A stretch of 64,000 nt of DNA from an uncultured Caulobacterales bacterium (GTDB lineage: Bacteria; Pseudomonadota; Alphaproteobacteria; Caulobacterales; Maricaulaceae): the NCBI GenBank assembly GCA_947503715.1, contig CANNER010000002.1, positions 310,001 through 374,000 on the forward strand. Reading direction: 5' to 3'. How positions within the stretch are numbered: position 1 is the stretch's first letter; every line of letters starts with the position of its first letter. The translations under genes were made by a program, and so were the position numbers. This document shows positions 17,918 to 26,044 of the stretch, in pieces. The notes below the pieces were generated by a model. That model made no database searches. It saw only the letters and a program-made list of their open reading frames with translations, and was not told where the DNA came from.

Positions 17918-18130
17918 ATGTCAGATCTCTACCGTAAAGAAGCGCTTGCGCACCGGACCCGTGCTCTGTTCGGGGAGGTGCGGTTAAAGGCGCCGCCCTC
18001 GACGTGGTTGGTTACGATCTTGCTCGCCATTGTCGTTGTCAAGGTCGTCGCGGCGCTGTTCCTGTTGGATGTGGAGACGGCCGCGGGGTCTGTGCGGTTA
18101 TTGGATTGGCTCCTGGGCGCGAAATCATAA
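17918..18130 (+). CDS. HlyD-like N-terminal stub (membrane-fusion protein remnant or minimal partner)
   Basis: A 70-residue protein. Residues 1-29 (LYRKEALAHRTRALFGEV) resemble the cytoplasmic N-terminus of HlyD/CvaA-type membrane-fusion proteins (compare FRxEAL...GxxxL), and residues 30-50 are a single membrane helix (TWLVTILLAIVVVKVVAAL). The protein ends about 20 residues later, where a normal HlyD would continue for some 350 residues of periplasmic hairpin and lipoyl domains. Its TAA overlaps the transporter's ATG (TAATG), so it is translationally coupled and looks maintained. The ATG lacks a good ribosome site; a TTG in frame at 17897 is less likely. It may anchor or regulate the exporter without bridging to TolC. 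Confidence 0.65.
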   Translation: MSDLYRKEALAHRTRALFGEVRLKAPPSTWLVTILLAIVVVKVVAALFLLDVETAAGSVRLLDWLLGAKS

Positions 18131-20181
18131 TGGCGAAACTGCCCGTTATTTTACAGACCGAGACGACGGAATGCGGTCTGGCCTGTCTCGCCATGATTGC
18201 GCGCTATCACGGGCATAATATAGATTTGAATGTGCTGCGGCGTCGGCACCTCGTCTCCATGACCGGGGCGTCGTTGAAATCCGTGATACAGATTGCGGAC
18301 GGACTGCAGCTCTCCGCACGGCCGCTCAAGGTCGAGCTGGATCATTTGCAGAAGCTCCAGACGCCCGCGATTTTGCACTGGGATCTCAACCATTACGTTG
18401 TGTTGAAATCGGTCAAGGGCGACCGCGTCGAAATCGTCGATCCGGGCATTGGCCTGCGGCGAATGTCGCTGGATAAGGTCTCAAAACATTTCACGGGCAT
18501 CGCGGTGGAGTTTACGCCGCAATCTAATTTCACGGCCGTACAGGCGCGGATGAAACCGCGGATCTCGCTGCTCTGGTCGCGGCTCGTCGGGTTGAAGCGG
18601 GCGGTGGGGCAGACGCTCGTCCTGTCCGTTATATTACAAGCCGTTGTCCTGCTCGCGCCGTTTTATTTGCAGCTCGTCGTGGATGCCGTCCTGCCAGAGG
18701 GGGATCGTGGGTTGCTCCTCGCGCTGGCCATTGGCTTTGGCGGGCTTATGATCCTGCGCGCCGTCGCGGAAGCCGTGCGCGGTTGGGCAATTGTTGTCTA
18801 TGGGAACCAGATGTCCCTGCAAATGGTGGGCAATGTCTTCCGCCATCTCATTCGCCTGCCGACGCGCTATTTCGAGCGGCGCCATATTGGCGACATTATC
18901 AGCCGGATGGGCTCGACCGTCCCGATTCAAGAGGCCCTGACCCAATCCGTCGTCGCTGTGATCTTAGACGGCGCGATGGCGGTCCTCATGCTAATCGTGC
19001 TCTTTGCTTATTCGCCGCTTTTGGGCGCTATTGTTTTGGTGAGTGTTGCCCTCCTCGTCCTCGCAACACTCCTCATTTATCCGCATCTGCGTCGCACGCA
19101 GGAAGAGAGTATTTACGCTAAGGCCTTGGAAAACTCACACGTCATAGAAAGTGTCCGCGCCAACACAACGGTCAAGCTTTTCGGGCGCGAGGCGGAACGC
19201 GAAGCGGCCTGGCGGAATCTTTATACCGATTTCATCAATGCCAATGTGAATTACGGCCAGTGGGTGGTGGCGCGGAAATTTTTCGAGACGCTGCTGACGG
19301 GCTTGCAGATTGTCGTGGTTGTCTGGGCCGCCGCCGAGATTATGATGGGTGAAGGGTCAGTCTTTACCCTTGGTATGCTCGTCGCGTTTCTCGCCTATCG
19401 TCAATATTTTACGGATGCCGTCGTGCAGCTCTTGGAAAAGGGGATCGAATTTAATTTGCTCTCGCTTCACCTCGACCGGCTTTCTGATATTATTTTCGAG
19501 GAGCCGGATGAAGCGCATACGGGTGAGACAGAATTAAAAGATTTGCAGGGTAATATCGCGCTGGAGGATGTGTCTTTCCGCTATTCCGAAACGGACCCAT
19601 GGGTCGTCAGCGATATGTCACTTGATATTGCGGCGGGTGAGATGGTGACCCTGACGGGATTATCCGGTGGTGGGAAAACCACATTGATGAAGCTGATGTT
19701 GGGTCTGTATGAACCCGTGAAGGGCCGTGTAAAAATTGATGGTCATGACCTTGCCGCGCTCAACCGTGCGGATTGGCGAGCCCATATCGGCGTCGTCATG
19801 CAGGATGACCGCCTCCTCTCCGGCACTCTGGCCGATAATATCAGCTTCTTCGACCCTGAAATTGATATGCAGCGCGTCTACCGCGCAGCGCAGGCGGCAC
19901 AGATCCATGACACTATCGCGCGACTGCCCGGCAATTATCAGGTCGTGATAGGGGAAATGGGATCAGTCCTGTCAGGCGGGCAGAGACAGCGTGTCCTCCT
20001 CGCCCGCGCACTCTATCAAAATCCAAAAGTCCTGTTCTTGGACGAGGGCACGGCTAATCTGGATGTCGAAACCGAAGGTGCCATTGTTAAAATTATCCGC
20101 GACCTCCCCATAACGCGTGTCATAGTGGCACACCGCCCCGCATTCTTAGAAGCCAGCGATAGGGTCATTCGCGTGGAATAA
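18130..20181 (+). CDS. Peptidase-containing ABC exporter (C39, double-glycine leader type)
   Basis: A 683-residue PCAT-type transporter. The N-terminal C39 domain (1-130) has its active site intact: Gln9, Cys15 (TECGLACLAMIARYHG), His88 (LNHYVVL) and Asp104 (DPGIG). About six membrane helices follow (about 150-430). The ATPase domain has Walker A GLSGGGKTTL, Q-loop VMQDD, signature LSGGQRQRV, Walker B VLFLDEGTANLD and H-loop VIVAHRP. Such proteins cut after Gly-Gly in leader peptides and pump the core out of the cytoplasm. The intact Cys argues against an HlyB-type RTX transporter, in which it is lost. The obvious substrate is the 22-codon peptide gene 260 bases downstream. The start overlaps the stub's stop. 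Confidence 0.92.
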   Translation: MAKLPVILQTETTECGLACLAMIARYHGHNIDLNVLRRRHLVSMTGASLKSVIQIADGLQLSARPLKVELDHLQKLQTPAILHWDLNHYVVLKSVKGDRVEIVDPGIGLRRMSLDKVSKHFTGIAVEFTPQSNFTAVQARMKPRISLLWSRLVGLKRAVGQTLVLSVILQAVVLLAPFYLQLVVDAVLPEGDRGLLLALAIGFGGLMILRAVAEAVRGWAIVVYGNQMSLQMVGNVFRHLIRLPTRYFERRHIGDIISRMGSTVPIQEALTQSVVAVILDGAMAVLMLIVLFAYSPLLGAIVLVSVALLVLATLLIYPHLRRTQEESIYAKALENSHVIESVRANTTVKLFGREAEREAAWRNLYTDFINANVNYGQWVVARKFFETLLTGLQIVVVVWAAAEIMMGEGSVFTLGMLVAFLAYRQYFTDAVVQLLEKGIEFNLLSLHLDRLSDIIFEEPDEAHTGETELKDLQGNIALEDVSFRYSETDPWVVSDMSLDIAAGEMVTLTGLSGGGKTTLMKLMLGLYEPVKGRVKIDGHDLAALNRADWRAHIGVVMQDDRLLSGTLADNISFFDPEIDMQRVYRAAQAAQIHDTIARLPGNYQVVIGEMGSVLSGGQRQRVLLARALYQNPKVLFLDEGTANLDVETEGAIVKIIRDLPITRVIVAHRPAFLEASDRVIRVE

Positions 20182-20440
20182 TCCGCTTAAAGAGCCTGAA
20201 ATGCGGTTTATGGGTAATTTTATCTAAATAAACACAACCTTTTTTAGAAATTTTGGAACTTTCCGCATTTGAAGCCGTAGGTAAAGTGTACGTTAACCAT
20301 AATTTGTGCTGACTTAGAACGTTTTTCCTTGCAATCTGGCACGGAAATCGCGTTAAGTAGGAAGTACGGAGGTGGGGCCCGTACCGCAGAAGGGTGGGGC
20401 TTTTGTGTTTTCTTTTAACTAAAACACAGGAATTCAAGAT
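20182..20440 (+). promoter_or_regulatory. 5' region of the peptide gene: possible CtrA half-site and two leader hairpins
   Basis: 259 bases without a gene. TTAACCAT at 20293-20300 equals the CtrA half-site known in Caulobacter, but the second half at the right spacing is lacking. A hairpin GTACGG/CCGTAC spans 20364-20384. A second, 8-bp perfect hairpin TGTGTTTT/AAAACACA spans 20404-20428 and ends where the ribosome site AGGA (20428-20431) begins. The second stem could control access to the ribosome site. Confidence 0.45.
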
Positions 20441-20509
20441 ATGCGTGAACTATCTTTAGAAGAACTCGAAACAGTAACTGGTGGACAGCCCATCGTTATC
20501 TGGCTTTAA
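20441..20509 (+). CDS. Double-glycine peptide precursor with a seven-residue core
   Basis: A 22-codon gene, ATG to TAA, too small for usual gene finders. Residues 1-15 are a canonical double-glycine leader, MRELSLEELETVTGG, matching the LSxEEL..V.GG pattern recognised by C39 peptidases. The predicted core after the Gly-Gly is only QPIVIWL, hydrophobic with one Trp and an N-terminal Gln that might cyclise. AGGA lies about 10 bases before the ATG, and a strong terminator follows 24 bases after the stop, so it is a discrete transcript. It lies between the matching exporter and a sensor kinase. Bacteriocin precursors are normally much longer, so a signalling peptide or a small modified peptide is the better guess. 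No modification enzyme gene is adjacent. Confidence 0.8.
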   Translation: MRELSLEELETVTGGQPIVIWL

Positions 20510-20532
20510 GTCAAAATAGATAATTTATACTG

Positions 20533-20556
20533 ACCCGCCTCTCGGCGGGTTTTTTT
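20533..20556 (+). terminator. Rho-independent terminator of the peptide gene
   Basis: ACCCGCC (20533-20539), loop TCTC, GGCGGGT (20544-20550), then a T run. Only about 50 bases separate it from the kinase ATG with no obvious promoter, so the kinase may depend on partial readthrough. Confidence 0.92.
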
Positions 20557-20607
20557 GTATCAGAATTTTAAGAATTTTGTCGTATCGCTTCGGTCTGGAG
20601 CTGACGA

Positions 20608-23310
20608 ATGCTGTTTTTAAGAAGAGCCTTTAAAAGTCTAATCTGCGTTGTGGTAGCCTCAATTTGGGGTGTTTCTGCGTTTGCAGACACTCAAAAGGAC
20701 CTGGATGCTGATTTGGTTGAAGTTGTTGAAACCATAAAGAAGCAAGCAACTAACCCAGAGCAAAGAACACTCTTACGGAATAACTCTAACTTCTTACTCG
20801 GATTTGACTCAGAAGACGCATTTTTTGTATCTATGAATGAGATATTTACGTCATTGATATTGAGCGATGCCGACGAGTTGCGGAAAGCGGTTTCCAATTT
20901 TTCCAAAATTGATAGTTCGAAGAGCGGGGTGAGTTCAGAAAAAATTGTCGAACTATACAATTTGTACGCTAACGCATTAGAAGAGAATAAGAGCGTAGAA
21001 GAGATTGAAAAGCAACTTCTACCATTTTTAGAAAGTGGAGAATGGTTCCAAGAATTTCTAGCTTACCAGCTTTCATTCTATAGCTATGCAAATTTCTATA
21101 AATCAGACAATCACATCACGATTCAAAAAGCACAAGAAGCGTTGTCTGTAATACCACCAATAGAAACCGAGTTGGCTAATTTTGCACGTATAGAGATGAC
21201 GAGCGTTCTAGCTCACACCCACAATGTAAAAGGAAACACGAAACTAGCAATTTCTACTACCCAAGAGTATCTGAGATTAACTAAATATAATTTTGATCCA
21301 AATGAGTCTCTAAACCTGCTCAATAACCTTCTTTATTCTCATTTAATCTGGAGAGATACGGTTGCGCAAGAATATCTAGCAAATGCATTGCTTGAGCTAG
21401 AAAAAAACCTAGAGTCGGAAGCGCCGGGATTGACAGAGCTTCGCGTGGCACAAACAAAGGTAGAAGTCGGCGAATATGGTGAAGCTTTAGAGTACTCAAT
21501 TCTTGCTTTTAAAAAAGCGTCTCTGCCCCAATTGAGGCTACAGGCCAAGGTAACTGAGGCTACTGCGCTGGCCGGGCTGAATAAAGTTAAAGAGGCCGAA
21601 GCAATTATTGATATCTATCAGTTAAATATATCTCCTGATAGAGTCTTGAATGAAAAATCCTCAAACTCAGTTCTTCAATTGGCTTTCCTCATGGCCCTAA
21701 AATCCGGCGATGATAAGCTGGCTATTACATTGTCAAACCGTCGTCTTCAGCTCCTCAGTCAAAACTTTTTAACAGACGCAGCCAGTGACACGTCATCCGT
21801 TCTGGCCTCGCTCGAAAACTCGCGTGCGCGGCAGGAAGAACGCGCTGCGGCCGCCGCACGGGAGGCGGCTTTGCTTGAACTTACGATTGTAAAACAGCGG
21901 AAATTGAATCGCACATTGATGGCCTTATTGGGGCTCGCGGGGTTAGCGCTTATCGGATTAGTGGCCTTCCTAAGATTCCGGGAACGCACCATGAAGGAAC
22001 TCGCGATTAAACGCAAAGAGGCGGCTTCTGCGGATAAATTAAAGACCGATTTCCTGGGTATGATCAGTCATGAACTCAGGACGCCGCTTAACGGGGTCAT
22101 CGGGTTTTCCGACCTGCTCAGCCAAACCCATACCGATCCTGATGTGAGACAGAAAACGGGCGTAATTTTGAAAAGCGGTCATGAATTGTTGGATGTTGTC
22201 GAATCCATGACGGATATGGCGCGCATTGATGCGGGCCAGATGAATATCTTACCGGAAGACTCGCACCTACCCACATTATTGGAAGAGGTCGTGGAACCGT
22301 TGCAAGCCAAAGCGGAAGAGAAAGGCCTCGCTTTTACGCATTATATTGATCCGGATTTGGGTGAGCATTTTGTGGATGGTCAACGGTTGCAACAATGTGT
22401 TCGCACGGTGCTCTCAAATGCGGTGAGCTTCACAGAACGCGGGCGTGTTCATATGCATGTCACAACGCAAAAATCATCCGATGATGTCGTGACAGGTGTG
22501 ACCGTCAATATTGCGGATACAGGCGTCGGGATGAGCGAGCTCGTCCAATCGCGTCTCTTCACGCCCTTCATGCAGGCGGATACATCCCTCCGCCGCAGTC
22601 ATATGGGCACGGGCTTAAGCCTCGCCATTGCAAAAGCTCTGACGGTTCTGATGGAGGGTGAATTAACCGTTGTCAGTCGCGTCGGACGCGGCTCCGAATT
22701 CACACTCACGGTCCCTCTGGCGGCACCGGTATCCGTGCATGTTGAAACTGACGCAGTGGACGATATTGAACATGTTGAGGCGCTTTTAGAGCATGAGATG
22801 CCTGCGCCGCTGCCACCGGCTATCCTTGACCTCATGCAGCCTGTGGCGGGTCGCGACATGGCGCCGCTTCATGCGCCGCCGCAAATGCCGGAGAATAATC
22901 TTGACGGTTTGCGGGTTCTCATTGTCGATGATCTGGAGAATAATCGCCGCATTCTGCGTGATATGTTGGAGCCGCAGGGCTGTATCTGTTTCGACGCACC
23001 GGACGGCGAAGACGCTTTAGAGGCCCTTAATGCCGGGCCATTGGATATTGTGATCATGGATATTCACATGAACCGTCTGGACGGTGTTGAGGCGACACGA
23101 TTAATTCGGGACTCCCGTGCGCCCTTTGCAGATATTCCAATCATTGCCCTGACGGCGGATAATGCCGCGACAACGAATGCAGCCTGTATGGCGGCAGGAG
23201 CGGATATTTTCCTGACCAAGCCTGTCATGCTTGATGAAATTTGCCGGGCCTTGGCGTTCCTGCAGACCGGAAAATCACGTCGGACCCTGCGCCAGGTTGA
23301 AGCGGGCTAA
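20608..23310 (+). CDS. Hybrid sensor histidine kinase with periplasmic TPR-like domain
   Basis: A 900-residue protein after GGAG and ATG at 20608. Residues 1-26 are a signal peptide (ICVVVASIWGVSAFA). Residues 30-430 are helical, TPR-like repeats that should lie in the periplasm. A coiled segment and one membrane helix (about 437-460, LMALLGLAGLALIGLVAFL) follow. The HisKA box is FLGMISHELRTPLNG with the phosphorylated His near residue 488. The HATPase domain has LSNAVSF, IADTGVGM and GTGLSLAIA. A receiver domain (about 770-890) has VLIVDD, the acceptor Asp in VIMDIHM and ITALTADN-like plus TKPV motifs. There is no HPt or output domain, so a separate phosphotransfer partner is needed. The sensor half is AT-rich; the kinase half has normal composition. 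Confidence 0.9.
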   Translation: MLFLRRAFKSLICVVVASIWGVSAFADTQKDLDADLVEVVETIKKQATNPEQRTLLRNNSNFLLGFDSEDAFFVSMNEIFTSLILSDADELRKAVSNFSKIDSSKSGVSSEKIVELYNLYANALEENKSVEEIEKQLLPFLESGEWFQEFLAYQLSFYSYANFYKSDNHITIQKAQEALSVIPPIETELANFARIEMTSVLAHTHNVKGNTKLAISTTQEYLRLTKYNFDPNESLNLLNNLLYSHLIWRDTVAQEYLANALLELEKNLESEAPGLTELRVAQTKVEVGEYGEALEYSILAFKKASLPQLRLQAKVTEATALAGLNKVKEAEAIIDIYQLNISPDRVLNEKSSNSVLQLAFLMALKSGDDKLAITLSNRRLQLLSQNFLTDAASDTSSVLASLENSRARQEERAAAAAREAALLELTIVKQRKLNRTLMALLGLAGLALIGLVAFLRFRERTMKELAIKRKEAASADKLKTDFLGMISHELRTPLNGVIGFSDLLSQTHTDPDVRQKTGVILKSGHELLDVVESMTDMARIDAGQMNILPEDSHLPTLLEEVVEPLQAKAEEKGLAFTHYIDPDLGEHFVDGQRLQQCVRTVLSNAVSFTERGRVHMHVTTQKSSDDVVTGVTVNIADTGVGMSELVQSRLFTPFMQADTSLRRSHMGTGLSLAIAKALTVLMEGELTVVSRVGRGSEFTLTVPLAAPVSVHVETDAVDDIEHVEALLEHEMPAPLPPAILDLMQPVAGRDMAPLHAPPQMPENNLDGLRVLIVDDLENNRRILRDMLEPQGCICFDAPDGEDALEALNAGPLDIVIMDIHMNRLDGVEATRLIRDSRAPFADIPIIALTADNAATTNAACMAAGADIFLTKPVMLDEICRALAFLQTGKSRRTLRQVEAG

Positions 23311-23313
23311 GCT

Positions 23314-25077
23314 CTACCAACTACCGCCTCCACCGCCGCCGCCGCCACCGCCGGAGAACCCCCCACCACCGGAAAAGCTACTCGAAGAGCCGCCACTGCT
23401 GCTCGTCTGGACAGGCCGCGCGGAGGCGACGCCGGCCGAGAGGGCTTTCGTCATATCTTTGGACAGGTTCCCAACGCCGCCTTTCAGGAAGGTGCGGCTG
23501 GACCCGCGATAATAATTTGGCTGATAATCCTGCGCGACAATGGGCAGCGTCTTTTCGAAATGTTTCGTCCAAGGTTTCTCGACGCCGAGTGCCACGGCAT
23601 AGGGAAGGTAGCTCTCATAGCGTTCAACACTCATGGGCGGGACTTGATCCGTTCCGACTTCGGCTGCATTGAGGCGCAGCTTCTCCGCCGTTTCCAGATA
23701 GAGTTTAAAGCCCTCAATTTCTGATTTTACTCGTGCGCCTTTTTCCGTAGGGGCGGGCATCAGGAACATGAAAACGATATTACACATGATGAGGGCGGCG
23801 ACGCCTAACCAGAAGAGGGCGGAACTGGGCGTTTGGAAGGCCTTGAACACGGCAAAGAGCCCAAGACCGGTCAGGACCATCCCGATAAATGTCGGCGCGA
23901 AATTGATCTTATGATAGTCCGGGCCATAGGTCGTGTTCAGATGCGAAACGAGGCTGCGATTGGCCTTATGAAACCGCGTATTGGGCTTATTCTTTTTCAG
24001 GACAATATCATCATGACGGTTTTTGAAAAGATGTGCATAGAGGACGGCTTCCTCACGGTTTAACTCGCCCTCATGATCGCGCGGGGGCAGGTGGACGAGA
24101 ACCGTTTTCTTCTTCTGCACATCAATGAGAATGCGCCTTTTAATGGCGAGGCTCAGGAGTGTCGAAATCAGCGCGTCATCGCCAATGACCGTGCCGCGTT
24201 CAATCCGGTGCGCCGCCGAAGCGGAATAGCCCTTTGGCGCTTCGTATCGAGCGAAGACGGGCGGCTTAACGGGATCACGTCCCACGCGGGACCAATGAAA
24301 CAGGAAGAAGGCGAGGATAGCGGGAATTAATCCGCCAATGCCGATGAGGCCTCCATTTTTCCGCCACCACCGGGCTTTTTCTTCTTCGGGCGATAGCGGA
24401 TCAAACACGCCCTTCTCCACCCCGACAGCCAGGGTGGCGGCTTCGCCCGGCATAATGGGACGCAGGGACGCAAATTCGACAATATTTCCGAGGGCGTTGA
24501 TCGTAATGTCGCTCTCCCGACTACCATAGCGACCCGTATAGCCAGCCGTTTGTGCCGGGGATGCACCAAGCGGCAAGACAATCCGACCTGTCAGATTTTT
24601 GACCGGAAACTGCCAATATTCCCCCATCACGTTCCAGCGGATTTCATCCAGATCATCATACCGGACAATCCAGTCATCAGAGGTATATTCGAGAACATAA
24701 CGTTGTATGCCTTCATCTAAATAGACCGTCGATTGCCCCAATCGCCATTGCACGATATTGCCGGATACGGTCGTGCGGACACTCTCCGTCTGACCATTAC
24801 GGGTCGCGAGGAGAAGCCGGTAAGGTTTCTCAACCTTAATCGCGCCGTCTTTGACGTAACGGGGCAGCTCACGGAAAATCCCGCGCTTCGTGACGCCCCT
24901 TGGTTTGACATAATCAATTTCTTCGCGAATGCGCAGACTGCCATCCTGCAGGACAGTTACCGTCACATCCATGCGTTCGATACGTTCGCCCTGAAGATTC
25001 TGTGCGCTGGCAAATGACGCGCAAAACCAGATTATGAGGAACAGAATAAATCCCGAAAGCACCCCTGTTTTCATCAT
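23314..25077 (-). CDS. DUF2207 (YciQ-like) membrane protein
   Basis: About 587 residues. A signal-like helix opens the protein (FILFLIIWFCASFASAQ), followed by the conserved DUF2207 N-terminal domain (REEIDYVKPRGVTKRGIFRELP, then IRWNVMGEYWQFPV), one membrane helix near residue 255, cytoplasmic RIERGTVIGDDALISTLLSLA, two more helices near 410-450 and a C-terminal tail ending in a run of glycines broken by Phe/Ser and a final Trp. A TTG at 25086 overlapping the lemA-like stop is possible; the ATG at 25077 is used here. It is paired with a LemA protein, the usual neighbour of this family. Physiological role unknown, probably at the envelope. Confidence 0.88.
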   Translation of the reverse strand: MMKTGVLSGFILFLIIWFCASFASAQNLQGERIERMDVTVTVLQDGSLRIREEIDYVKPRGVTKRGIFRELPRYVKDGAIKVEKPYRLLLATRNGQTESVRTTVSGNIVQWRLGQSTVYLDEGIQRYVLEYTSDDWIVRYDDLDEIRWNVMGEYWQFPVKNLTGRIVLPLGASPAQTAGYTGRYGSRESDITINALGNIVEFASLRPIMPGEAATLAVGVEKGVFDPLSPEEEKARWWRKNGGLIGIGGLIPAILAFFLFHWSRVGRDPVKPPVFARYEAPKGYSASAAHRIERGTVIGDDALISTLLSLAIKRRILIDVQKKKTVLVHLPPRDHEGELNREEAVLYAHLFKNRHDDIVLKKNKPNTRFHKANRSLVSHLNTTYGPDYHKINFAPTFIGMVLTGLGLFAVFKAFQTPSSALFWLGVAALIMCNIVFMFLMPAPTEKGARVKSEIEGFKLYLETAEKLRLNAAEVGTDQVPPMSVERYESYLPYAVALGVEKPWTKHFEKTLPIVAQDYQPNYYRGSSRTFLKGGVGNLSKDMTKALSAGVASARPVQTSSSGGSSSSFSGGGGFSGGGGGGGGGGSW

Positions 25078-25082
25078 CTGAT

Positions 25083-25643
25083 TCAACCCTGAAAACCCAC
25101 ATCTGGCACGGCGCGATCCGCTGTTTCTATCTCGAAAAAGTCACGCTCGTGAAACCCGAACGGTCCCGCGACCAAATTGGACGGCACGCTTTTGACCTTG
25201 ATATTATATTCGCGCACCGCGCCGTTGTAAAATCGCCGAGCCATTTCAATTTTGTCTTCCGTATCGGAGAGGTCTTTTTGTAGCGACAGGAAATTTTCAT
25301 TGGTTTTGAGGTCGGGATAATCCTCCTTCAACGCGATCAATTTCGCGGTCGGGGCGGAGAGGCGGCTTTCCGCCGCGCCACGGGCCGTGACATCCGGTCC
25401 TGCGGCCTGCGCATTTGTTCGAGCTTCCGTGACTTCGCGGAATAACTCTCGCTCATGCGACGCGTAACCTTTCACAGTTTCAACCAATCGCGGGATCAGG
25501 TCTGCACGACGCTTCAACTGGACATCAATATCCGACCAACCATTTTCAGTCATCTGCCGTTTCTGGACGAGGCCGTTATAAATTAGAACGCCCCCGACAA
25601 TCAGCGTGGCAAGAAGAATGAGAACTATAATGAGACCAGTCAT
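25083..25643 (-). CDS. LemA family protein
   Basis: A 186-residue protein with one N-terminal membrane helix (about 3-25, LIIVLILLATLIVGGVLIYN) and the LemA core: NGWSDIDVQLKRRADLIPRLVETVKGYASHE, the LSAPTAKLIALKEDYPDLKTNENFL-type block (shown in parts: LIALKEDYPDLKTNENFL) and a final FYNGAVREYN..VKSVPSNLVAGPFGF segment. LemA proteins are helical bundles anchored in the membrane; function is not established. It is co-transcribed with the DUF2207 gene, whose start lies at or just after its stop, a pairing seen in many bacteria. Confidence 0.92.
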   Translation of the reverse strand: MTGLIIVLILLATLIVGGVLIYNGLVQKRQMTENGWSDIDVQLKRRADLIPRLVETVKGYASHERELFREVTEARTNAQAAGPDVTARGAAESRLSAPTAKLIALKEDYPDLKTNENFLSLQKDLSDTEDKIEMARRFYNGAVREYNIKVKSVPSNLVAGPFGFHERDFFEIETADRAVPDVGFQG

Positions 25644-25693
25644 ATCGCGGGCATAGAGTCTGAACCGTCGCCCATCAAGCGATTAGCGGCCCG

Positions 25694-25984
25694 CTATCGG
25701 GTGCAACCCTTGCGGCGATAGGCTTCGCGAATGGCCTGCCGCTCGTCGCGTAAATTCTGATCGTCATTTGTTTTCGAGCGTCCCGCCCAAGGAGAACCGG
25801 ATTCTTGGCGCGTCTCTTCCACACCGCGATCATTGTAAAGTTCAATCCCGCGCGCGGAGGCCGCAGAATTCTGACCGCTAACCAAAGCTCTCATAGAGTC
25901 GCAGTCTAAACCGGCATAATCGGGCCCCGTTGAACAGGCTGTTATTAAAAACGCCGCGGGCAGACATAAAATAGATTTCTTCAT
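25694..25984 (-). CDS. Small lipoprotein of unknown function
   Basis: A 96-residue protein with a lipoprotein signal peptide: MKKSILCLPAAFLITAC, where LITAC is a good lipobox, so Cys17 would be acylated. The mature part is hydrophilic and charged (DERQAIREAYRRKGC at the end) with two further cysteines (DCDSM and the C-terminal KGC) that could pair. No family recognised. It lies 50 bases upstream of the LemA gene on the same strand and may share its transcript; the divergent SDR gene starts 60 bases away. Confidence 0.65.
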   Translation of the reverse strand: MKKSILCLPAAFLITACSTGPDYAGLDCDSMRALVSGQNSAASARGIELYNDRGVEETRQESGSPWAGRSKTNDDQNLRDERQAIREAYRRKGCTR

Positions 25985-26044
25985 AGGCTTTTAGAACGCT
26001 TCTCACTCGGCTAGGTCAAATGAGAATTTGTTTAGGGAAGACCC

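Noticed and set aside
11404-20181. Idea that the C39 exporter secretes the giant RTX protein
   Set aside because: RTX exporters of the HlyB type have lost the catalytic Cys, whereas here Cys, His and Asp are all kept; the full HlyD needed for one-step export of a large protein is also missing. The double-glycine peptide is the better substrate.
23320-23360. CCG-rich run at the 3' end of the DUF2207 gene, as a microsatellite
   Set aside because: It encodes the glycine-rich tail that is normal for this protein family.
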